Under the pieces are notes generated by a model that was not told the DNA's origin, did not search any database, and was given only the letters and a program-made list of their open reading frames with translations. A stretch of DNA of 64,000 bases from Dyella nitratireducens (GTDB lineage Bacteria; Pseudomonadota; Gammaproteobacteria; Xanthomonadales; Rhodanobacteraceae). Position numbers and translations under genes: made by a program. Shown piece by piece: positions 51,484 through 64,000 of this stretch; within the stretch, counting starts at the first letter, position 1; each line of letters starts with the position of its first letter. The stretch covers positions 124,001 through 188,000 of the forward strand of contig NZ_BMJA01000005.1 of NCBI RefSeq assembly GCF_014642835.1, read 5' to 3'.

Positions 51484-54228
51484 TTAGAACTTCACCTTCA
51501 CGCCAACGTTCCAGAAGCGACCGACAGCACCGGCCTGGCTATAGGTCGGGTTGTAGTTGGTAGCCGCGTAGTTAGCCGGATCGAACGGTGCCTTGCGGTC
51601 AAACGCATTCATCAACGATGCGGTGATCGCGACGTGCTGGTTGATGTCGTAGCTACCCGTCAGGTCAAAATCATAGAACGAGCCAACGCGGCAGTTCGAC
51701 GGCATGAAAGCCGTACCGGCGGCATTGAGGAACAGGCAGGAGCCCGGACCCACGCCGACGTCTTCTGCGATCTCCTGGTAACCGCTGGTGTAGTACAGCG
51801 TGCCGGTAACGGTCACCGGTCCGTACATGACCGTGTTGGACCACGAACCCTTGGTGCGCGGCGTACCTGCGCCGGACGACAGGTTATACGGCCCCTGCGT
51901 ACCGACGTAGTTCTGCACGATGCCGCCCGGCAGGATCATCTGCCACTTGAAGATCTGCGTACCCTGCAGCTCGCTGATGTACTTCACGCTGCCGAAGTCC
52001 CAGTGGCCCTGGATATCCACGTCCACACCGGAGGTCTTGAGCGAATTGGCGTTGATGTACTCGCCCGTGAGCACGGCAGGACGCGCCAGCGCACCCGGGT
52101 GCTGCGGATCGACCAGATCCGGCGTGATCGTCACGCCCGGCACGGTGCCACCGTTCGCCCAGTAGGCGGCGAGTGCGCTGCCGTAATCCGGCGCAGTAAT
52201 GACGTTGCTCTTGCGGATGTTGTAGTAGTCCACCGAGGCATTCAGCCAGCTCGTCGGCTGTACGACCACGCCGAAGGTAAAGCTGTCTGCCTTTTCCGGC
52301 TTGATGTTGTGGTTCGCCAGCGTGTACTCGGAAATCGAATACGGCGAGGAGCTGTAAGCATTGCCGCCATGCAGATCCTGGAAGCTGGTCGGCGGCGTAA
52401 TGGTGACGAAGCCCTGCGAGGAGCTGGAACCATTTTCCGCAAAGCTCGGTGCACGGAAGCCCTTGGAGTACGTACCACGGATCGCGACCCAATCCAGCGG
52501 CTTCCACTTCAGGCCAATCTTCGGCGAGAAGTTGTTGCCCACGTCGGAGTAATGATCGAAGCGGCCGGAGACGTCGGCTTCCAACGATTCCAGCAACGGC
52601 ATGTCGAGTTCGGCATAGGTACCGGCCACATCGCGGCTACCCTTGGTGGTGGCGTTGCCCAGGCCCTCGAACTCGAAGTTCGGGTTGAGCGTCGGGTCGT
52701 CCTGCGCTTCGTGGCGAACCTGCGCGCCCACGGCCAGGCCCATCGGACCACCCGGCAGATCCCACAGTTCGCGGTTGGCGTTGAAATCCAGCGAATCCAG
52801 GTCGGACGTGGAGGTCTTGGCATAACCAGGCGCCAGCGATGCACGGACAGCAGCCGAGTTCGACGACGGATTGGCGAAGTTGTAAGTGCCGTTGTTGATC
52901 GCGCTGATCAACGCCGCGTAGTTGATGTAACCGAACTGGTTCGTATCCAGCGACGTGTGGTTGATGGTCGCCGTGGTGGTGTAGTTCCAGTCACCCATGG
53001 TGCCCTGGACGCCACCCACCAAACGCATGTTGTGATTGGTGTAGTTGGTGCCACGCGGAATATCACCGAACGCGTAATTGATCGGCGCCGGCTGATTGAA
53101 CGGGTTGGACGGATTGCCTACCGGCAAGGTGATGCTGTTGGTGTTGACGGGCGTGCTGTTCTGGATCTGCTCGGGCTGGTTGATGCCCCAGGTCTTCGAC
53201 TGCATGTAGCTGGCAGACAGATACGCCTTGGTGGTGTCGTTGATCTTCACCGTGAAGCGGCCATAGATGCCGCCTTGTTCCGTCTGCGGCTGGATCAGGT
53301 TGTACTGATTGGCCAGGTTCTGCGAGCAATAGCTGCCAGGATTCTTGGAGTCATTGGTGACCAGCTTGGAGCCCGCGGTGCAGTTGCCCAGCGGCTGCAA
53401 CAAACCGGTGGCCGGGTTGGTAATGGAACCTACCGTGGAGCCGATATTGTTGCCGGGCACTTCCGGATTCGGACCGCCGATCGGGCTGAGGTTGTCGGTG
53501 TTGTACGGGAAGTCGCGATCACGAGCAAAGATCGGGTTGTCCTTCTCGTACTGCACGCTGAAGTAAGCGTTGTAGCGATCTTTATCCAGATCACCGGTGC
53601 CGGCCATGAAGGTGGCCTTCTTGGTGAAGCCGCCGCCATGCTGCGAGTTGCCGACATCCGCCGTGCCTTCGACACCCTGGAAGCTGGGACGCAGGATGAT
53701 GTTGACCACACCGGCGATCGCGTCGGAACCGTAGATCGACGAGGCGCCGTCCTTCAGCACTTCGATGCGCTCGACCGCAGCGAGCGGAATGGTATTGAGG
53801 TCCACGAAGGAGCGCTGGCCGTCGTCGGACACTGCATAGCTGGCGGCACGCTGGCCGTCGATCAGCACCAGGGTGGAGTTCACGGTGAGGCCACGCAGCG
53901 CCACGCCCGAAGAGCCGGCAGCGAAGCCGTTGGTGAAGGCGTTGGGGATCGAACCGGAGTTGTCCGCCGAGATGGAGCGCACGACGTCGGAGATGGTGGT
54001 GTAACCGCTACGGGCGATCTGCTGCGCCGAGATCACCGTCACCGGCGAAGGGGTTTCCGTGTCGACGCGCGGCAGCGCCGAACCGGTCACGGTGATGGTC
54101 TGCAGCTGTTTGGTGTTCTGCGATTGATCCTGCCCAGTGGTTGCAGGAGTGCTTTGCGCGAAAGCGGTGCCAGCGATCGGGGCAAACAGCAAGCCCGCCA
54201 ACGAGAGCGCAAGCTTATTACGAGTCAT
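51484..54228 (-). CDS. TonB-dependent outer membrane receptor
   Basis: 914 residues. Signal peptide (KLALSLAGLLFAPIAGTAFAQ), TonB-box-like LQTITVTGS, plug domain (ALRGLTVNSTLVLIDGQRAASY, RIEVLKDGASSIYGSDAIAGVVNIILR) and a C-terminal barrel ending GRFWNVGVKVKF. It imports an unknown ligand. High GC and codon use match the local genes, unlike the 39-kb receptor. Close in kind to the large receptor sets of Xanthomonadales, many used for plant polymers. Confidence 0.93.
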   Translation of the reverse strand: MTRNKLALSLAGLLFAPIAGTAFAQSTPATTGQDQSQNTKQLQTITVTGSALPRVDTETPSPVTVISAQQIARSGYTTISDVVRSISADNSGSIPNAFTNGFAAGSSGVALRGLTVNSTLVLIDGQRAASYAVSDDGQRSFVDLNTIPLAAVERIEVLKDGASSIYGSDAIAGVVNIILRPSFQGVEGTADVGNSQHGGGFTKKATFMAGTGDLDKDRYNAYFSVQYEKDNPIFARDRDFPYNTDNLSPIGGPNPEVPGNNIGSTVGSITNPATGLLQPLGNCTAGSKLVTNDSKNPGSYCSQNLANQYNLIQPQTEQGGIYGRFTVKINDTTKAYLSASYMQSKTWGINQPEQIQNSTPVNTNSITLPVGNPSNPFNQPAPINYAFGDIPRGTNYTNHNMRLVGGVQGTMGDWNYTTTATINHTSLDTNQFGYINYAALISAINNGTYNFANPSSNSAAVRASLAPGYAKTSTSDLDSLDFNANRELWDLPGGPMGLAVGAQVRHEAQDDPTLNPNFEFEGLGNATTKGSRDVAGTYAELDMPLLESLEADVSGRFDHYSDVGNNFSPKIGLKWKPLDWVAIRGTYSKGFRAPSFAENGSSSSQGFVTITPPTSFQDLHGGNAYSSSPYSISEYTLANHNIKPEKADSFTFGVVVQPTSWLNASVDYYNIRKSNVITAPDYGSALAAYWANGGTVPGVTITPDLVDPQHPGALARPAVLTGEYINANSLKTSGVDVDIQGHWDFGSVKYISELQGTQIFKWQMILPGGIVQNYVGTQGPYNLSSGAGTPRTKGSWSNTVMYGPVTVTGTLYYTSGYQEIAEDVGVGPGSCLFLNAAGTAFMPSNCRVGSFYDFDLTGSYDINQHVAITASLMNAFDRKAPFDPANYAATNYNPTYSQAGAVGRFWNVGVKVKF

Positions 54229-54634
54229 TTTTCATACCCTCCGAGGTACAGCGGATTGTTATGCGCCCAACTAGATGGGTAGGGGTGGGGGAAGTTGGGC
54301 GGCGTGTGGGGACACGACGGGGTCGGAGTGTTCCACATACTTATGCAATCAGACAAGTCCTTAACATTGCGCAGGACTTTGCGAGGTCCGCCATGAAGTC
54401 AAATGCGAAGTGGCGCGACTAATTTCATGCTGCATAAGCAAAATGCACAAAACGCCGAATCTATCTTCGTTAGCAATATGTTTAAGCGTTTGTACGACTT
54501 CGTCGACCTGCTCAATCCGGTCTTAACGTCTGACAATCACGTCGAAGCGCCAAATGGAAATTGCCTGATAGCAAAACACCCTCCCTGGTTACAGAGAGGG
54601 TGCTGGCAGAACTTTCAAGCATGAGAAAAAAATT
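54229..54634. other. 406-bp intergenic region: receptor leader and gltD terminator
   Basis: No gene seen. It contains the 5' region of the minus-strand receptor (an A/T-rich stretch around 54400-54560) and a terminator at 54573-54602 for the gltBD operon. No recognisable regulator site. Confidence 0.5.
54573..54602 (-). terminator. Intrinsic terminator of gltBD
   Basis: On the minus strand CACCCTC (54596-54602) pairs with GAGGGTG (54577-54583), followed by TTTTGC. It begins 33 bp beyond the gltD stop. Confidence 0.75.
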
Positions 54635-60504
<5,870 letters not shown>

Positions 60505-60769
60505 GATCCTGATTTCCTCCCGGTGCGCTAGGGCGCAAAAAGCCTGCCGCCTCGTGAGCGGCAAGCGGCATGCGAAATGGCTTGCAACCCGACTTTAAGC
60601 ACAACTTGTGCGTCGCGTCAAAGCCGGCTAGACGTCCAAATGAAAAACGGTTGTTAGCTGTATGCGCGCGCGCTAACAGACCAGTCCCCCAAACGCATGC
60701 TCAAAGGCGCATTCGGGAGCCATTTGCGGCGTCTCGCGGAGAGAGTCCAGCTCAGACATAATCCTCGGC

Positions 60770-61975
60770 ATGCCGACATCCCTCCGTGTTCTCCGACCAC
60801 TCGTTTTCACCCTGCTCGCCACCGCGACCACCCTTTCCATCAGCTTTCCGGCCATCGTCAGAGCCGCGCAGGACAGCAAAGCCGAGGCCCAACAGGCCCA
60901 GGCCAAGCAGCAGCTGACAGACCTGCGCGCCAAGATGCAGACGCTGGCCAAGGAGCAAGCCGACACTGCCGCCAAGCGCGACAGCGTGAATGCCGAATTG
61001 GCGAAGCAATCCGATGCGGTGGCCACCGCCGCCAGGTCGGTGCGCGATACCGACGCACAGATCGCCGCCAAACAGCAGCAGCTCGATCAGTTGCAAACGC
61101 AACGATCGGCGCTCGATCAAAGTTTGAGCAGCCAGCGCGCGGCAATCGCGGATCTGCTGCGCGCCACCTATGCCATCGGCCACGGTTCGGATCTGCGCCT
61201 GCTGCTGGGCGACGAGGACATCGGGCGCATCGCCCGCTCGCTCACCTACTCCAAGTATTTCCAACAAGATCGCTTGCAGAAAGTGCAGCAGCTGATGACC
61301 GAACTGGCCAAGCTGCAGGACCTGGAGAACCAGATCACCACCGAGCAACAGGCGCTGCGGGCCACCCGCACACAACGCCAGCAGCAGGCCGATACCCTGC
61401 AGCAGCAGCGCAAGCAGCAACAGCAACTCGCCAGCCAGATCGACGCGCAGTACAAGAACCAGGCGCAGAAGCTGGCCGCGCTGAAGCAAAACGAGCAGTC
61501 ATTGAATGACCTGCTGGCCAAACTGCAGAAGGCGATCGATGATGCCGCCCGCGAAGCAGAGCGCAAGGCCCGCGCCAACCCCACCGTGCCTAGCGGCGGC
61601 ACCGGCAAGGCACTGGCCAACATCCGCGGCAACCTGCCCTGGCCGGCGCCCGGCCCCGTGCATACCTTCGGCAATGGTGTGCTGATTGCCGCCCCACGCG
61701 GCGCCGAAGTGCGCGCGGTGGCGCGCGGGCGGGTGGTGTATGCGCACTTTCTGCGCGGCTATGGCCAGCTGATCATCTTGAGTCACGGCAGCGGCTGGCT
61801 GAGCATGTACGGCAACAACGAGACCCTCCTGCATGGAGTGGGCGATGATGTTGAGGCCGGCGCAGCATTGGGCACCGCCATGCTCAGCACCGGCGACACT
61901 ACCGGGGTGTATTTCGAGCTGCGCCAGAACGGCAAGCCGGTGGATCCGCGGACGTGGTTGACCCAGAAGCGCTGA
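60770..61975 (+). CDS. envC: Murein hydrolase activator EnvC (degenerate M23)
   Basis: 401 residues. Signal peptide (PLVFTLLATATTLSISFPAIVRAA), then two coiled-coil stretches (~residues 34-110 and 165-265) and a C-terminal LytM domain from ~290 (GNGVLIAAPRGAEVRAVARGRVVYAHFLRGYGQLIILSHGSGWLSMYGNNETLL, GVYFELRQNGKPVDPRTWL). The usual metal His residues are partly lost (SMYGNN), as in EnvC, which activates amidases AmiA/B at the septum rather than cutting itself. Followed by a protease gene as in related genomes. Confidence 0.92.
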   Translation: MPTSLRVLRPLVFTLLATATTLSISFPAIVRAAQDSKAEAQQAQAKQQLTDLRAKMQTLAKEQADTAAKRDSVNAELAKQSDAVATAARSVRDTDAQIAAKQQQLDQLQTQRSALDQSLSSQRAAIADLLRATYAIGHGSDLRLLLGDEDIGRIARSLTYSKYFQQDRLQKVQQLMTELAKLQDLENQITTEQQALRATRTQRQQQADTLQQQRKQQQQLASQIDAQYKNQAQKLAALKQNEQSLNDLLAKLQKAIDDAAREAERKARANPTVPSGGTGKALANIRGNLPWPAPGPVHTFGNGVLIAAPRGAEVRAVARGRVVYAHFLRGYGQLIILSHGSGWLSMYGNNETLLHGVGDDVEAGAALGTAMLSTGDTTGVYFELRQNGKPVDPRTWLTQKR

Positions 61976-62173
61976 TACCTCCTCTTTAGATGGATTTGTG
62001 AAAAAAACCTCAGGCTCGTCGTCCCGGCGAGTTAGTGGGAGGTTTTCACGATTCGGGTAAGACAGGGCGCAGGTATTTGCAGCCAAGTTCGGCGTATCCT
62101 CTTGAGTGAATTTCCGACGGTCCCCAACGGTCTCAACACCGCCGTCACATCCTTTCTTATGGAGTTTTGCCCC

Positions 62174-63541
62174 ATGCGTTTCCCCCGTCCCTGCCTCCTC
62201 GCCCTGTTGCTGGCGACGCCCCTGCTGCATGCGCAGGCGGCGCCCGAGGTGGCGCCGGCCGAAAGTACCGCCGCGCCGGCCGCACCCGCGAAGGCGGCCA
62301 GCAGCGTAGCGCCGGCGGATCAGGTAGACCTGGACGACGTGCGCAACTTTGCGCACGTTTACCAGATCATCCGCCAGGCTTATGTCGAGAAAGTCGACAA
62401 CAAGACCCTCATGAACGATGCGATCAAGGGCATGCTTGCCGGCCTCGATCCGCACAGCGCCTATCTCGACAAGGACGGCCTGCAGGAACTCAACGAAGAC
62501 ACCACCGGCCAATACGGTGGCCTTGGCATCGAAGTGATGGAGGACAACGGCCTGCTCAAGATCGTCTCCCCGATCGACGACACGCCTGCCTCGCGCGCCG
62601 GCATCAAGCCAGGCGACGTGATCACGGCGGTGAATGGCAAGGTAGTCACGCCGGACAACATCGACAGCATGTTCGACGACCTGCGCGGCAACCCCGGCAG
62701 CAAGATCACGCTGGGCATCCTGCATGAAAAGGCCGACCAGCCGGTCACCATGACACTCACGCGCGAACGCATCTCCATGACCAGCGTGAAGGTGCGCGAA
62801 CTCGAACCCGGCTACGCCTACATCCGCATCAGCCAGTTCCAGGACGACACCGCCGGTGATCTGGAAAAAAAGCTTGGCGGGCTGCTGCAAAAGAACGGCG
62901 CGCAAAAGGGCGCGATCCTCGACTTGCGCTCCAATCCCGGCGGCTTGCTGACCTCCGCCGTCGCGGTGAGCGATGACTTCCTCGATTCCGGCACCATCGT
63001 CACCACGCGTGGTCGCCTGCCCGATTCCAACCTGACTTTCAGCGCCCATCCCGGCGACCTGTTGAATGGCGCGCCGATGGTGCTGCTGACCGACAACGGC
63101 ACGGCCTCCGCCGCGGAGATCGTGTCCGGTGCGCTCAAGGACAATCATCGTGCCTTGATTGTCGGCCGCCGCACCTTCGGCAAGGGCGTAGTCCAAACGG
63201 TATTGCCGCTCGATGCCGACCACGCCGTGAAGCTGACCACAGCGCGCTACTACACGCCCAACGGCACCTCGATCCAGGCCGAGGGCATCAAGCCGGACAT
63301 CGCACTGGCGGACCTGGCAGTGACCAAGGTGGATGACTCGCAGGTACCGATCAGTTCAGAGGCCGATCTGCCCCATCACCTGGCGAACGAAATCGCGGCC
63401 TCCGGCGCTGGCGCCATCAATAACGATGGTTCCGCCGAAAACGCGAAGTTGGCGACGAGCGATTATGCGCTGTCGCAGGCGTTGAATATTTTGAAGGGAC
63501 TAGCCCTGCGCAAAGACGCCGGACAACCTGTCGCACATTGA
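62174..63541 (+). CDS. S41 C-terminal processing peptidase (CtpA-type)
   Basis: 455 residues from ATG 62174 with GGAG upstream. Signal peptide (FPRPCLLALLLATPLLHAQAA), N-terminal helical region (VDLDDVRNFAHVYQIIRQAYVEKVDNKTLMNDAIKGMLAGLDPHSAYL), a PDZ domain (GLGIEVMEDNGLLKIVSPIDDTPASRAGIKPGDVITAVNG), and a catalytic dyad S312 (NGTASAAEIVSGAL) and K337 (TFGKGVVQ) 25 apart. It cuts periplasmic proteins from their C-termini. Gene order envC-ctp is conserved in the order. A REP pair starts 2 bp after the stop. Confidence 0.93.
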   Translation: MRFPRPCLLALLLATPLLHAQAAPEVAPAESTAAPAAPAKAASSVAPADQVDLDDVRNFAHVYQIIRQAYVEKVDNKTLMNDAIKGMLAGLDPHSAYLDKDGLQELNEDTTGQYGGLGIEVMEDNGLLKIVSPIDDTPASRAGIKPGDVITAVNGKVVTPDNIDSMFDDLRGNPGSKITLGILHEKADQPVTMTLTRERISMTSVKVRELEPGYAYIRISQFQDDTAGDLEKKLGGLLQKNGAQKGAILDLRSNPGGLLTSAVAVSDDFLDSGTIVTTRGRLPDSNLTFSAHPGDLLNGAPMVLLTDNGTASAAEIVSGALKDNHRALIVGRRTFGKGVVQTVLPLDADHAVKLTTARYYTPNGTSIQAEGIKPDIALADLAVTKVDDSQVPISSEADLPHHLANEIAASGAGAINNDGSAENAKLATSDYALSQALNILKGLALRKDAGQPVAH

Positions 63542-63543
63542 AC

Positions 63544-63614
63544 GTAGGTTGGGGTGCAAACCCCAACATCGCCATCTACATGCAGCAGGGGTTGGGGTTT
63601 GCACCCCAACCTAC
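63544..63614. repeat. REP family A, inverted pair after the S41 protease
   Basis: Two GTAG-type arms with loops GCAA and TTGC and a short spacer. It lies 2 bp after the protease stop and 37 bp before the TonB receptor stop (convergent). Confidence 0.95.
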
Positions 63615-63651
63615 GCGGCTGCCGCGTGTGACGAGGGAGCTATTTAGCCGA

Positions 63652-64000
63652 TCAGAAGCTGAAGGGTTTTTCCAACGTCAGATACACACCACGCCGCGGT
63701 CCGTACTGCGGCGCGCCAACGCCGACACCAGTGCCACTACGTAGCCGGAACGAACGATCCAGCGCATTGAGCACCGCCAACTGCGTATGGATCTTGCCGA
63801 TGCTGTCGAAGTCGAAGTCATGCGACACGTTGAGGTTGAGCTGGAAGTAATACGGCAGCGAGAGGCCGTTCGGCACCAGGCCCTCCTCACGCAGACCGCT
63901 GCCGAACAGATAATCGGCGCCCACCTTGGTGTTGTCATTGATGGCATAGGTCACGCCGCCCGACGAGGTCAGCTTCTGGTCGTGATCCAGATGGATCCAG
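63652..64000 (-). CDS. TonB-dependent receptor, C-terminal fragment (window edge)
   Basis: The last 115 residues of a longer gene that runs past base 64000; the frame is open to the edge. Pattern of a barrel end: VTYAINDNTKVGADYLFGSGLREEGLVPNGLSLPYYFQLNLNVSHDF, LAVLNALDRSFRLRSGTGVGVGAPQYGPRRGVYLTLEKPFSF with the terminal aromatic F. Family assignment as a TonB-dependent receptor is likely; the ligand is unknown. Confidence 0.75.
   Translation of the reverse strand, partial: WIHLDHDQKLTSSGGVTYAINDNTKVGADYLFGSGLREEGLVPNGLSLPYYFQLNLNVSHDFDFDSIGKIHTQLAVLNALDRSFRLRSGTGVGVGAPQYGPRRGVYLTLEKPFSF

Noticed and set aside
51634-54282. 882-residue open frame opposite the TonB receptor
   Set aside because: Antisense shadow of a clear receptor gene with Val/Arg-rich, featureless sequence.
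62014-62050. Third half-copy of family B after envC
   Set aside because: Only a short GTCGTCCCGGCGA stretch matches, with no inverted partner; too short to call.
61499-63223. 574-residue open frame opposite the S41 protease and envC end
   Set aside because: Antisense shadow spanning two real genes.

Overview
The window is about 64 kb of GC-rich, tightly packed chromosome. It fits a gammaproteobacterium of the order Xanthomonadales (Lysobacterales), most likely family Rhodanobacteraceae (Dyella / Rhodanobacter / Luteibacter type). Reasons: the hemD-hemX-hemY run, large TonB-dependent receptors, an HI0607-type shikimate dehydrogenase-like gene, envC followed by a C-terminal processing protease, and GTAG-headed REP repeats like those known from Stenotrophomonas. 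No rRNA, tRNA, CRISPR array, prophage or complete insertion sequence was found. The assignment rests on family recognition and gene order, not on a database search.

Layout. 1-6.4 kb: end of a GH13 alpha-glucosidase, a terpene-synthase-fold protein with altered metal-binding motifs, an HMG-CoA-synthase-like enzyme, a ModE regulator, and an OprD-type porin with a ModE-like operator at its promoter. 6.2-13 kb: uvrD, a FUSC membrane protein, a NERD-helicase, a secreted trypsin-like protease, and an antitoxin whose toxin survives only as a C-terminal scrap beside a repeat. 13.2-23.2 kb: a complete Kdp potassium system (small ORF, kdpF, A, B, small ORF, outer-membrane porin, C, then kdpDE). 23.4-26.7 kb: hemDXY on the minus strand. 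26.7-39.1 kb: housekeeping genes, including two thioesterases, a rhodanese-like protein lacking the catalytic Cys, a 2Fe-2S flavin reductase, a SrkA-like kinase, rlmI, rmuC, folE, an EF-hand protein and an MFS transporter. 39.5-42.3 kb: a TonB-dependent receptor. 42.5-51.3 kb: a DsbA-family oxidoreductase, a COG2509 flavoprotein, dinG, HutD, NnrU, YchJ, NRDE and a methylglyoxal synthase with two tandem MGS-fold domains. 51.5-60.5 kb: a second TonB-dependent receptor and gltBD, all on the minus strand. 60.8-64 kb: envC, an S41 protease and the end of a third TonB-dependent receptor.

The most striking non-coding signal is a family of about a dozen REP/BIME elements. Each arm starts with GTAG and folds into an 8-bp hairpin whose tetraloop stays in the GNRA class through sequence variants (GCAA, GTAA, GCGA, GAAA). 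Several lie exactly at gene ends, and in three clear cases the GTAG head supplies the TAG stop codon. A second repeat family (GTCATTCCGGC type) also has GNRA-like loops. A third family lies in frame inside uvrD and hemD. A 271-bp MITE-like nested inverted repeat lies between the aroE-like gene and folE.

The functional stories best supported by the sequence are: (i) a predicted molybdate-responsive porin next to its regulator; (ii) a Kdp operon that carries its own outer-membrane barrel; (iii) a non-canonical terpene synthase beside an HMG-CoA-synthase-like enzyme.
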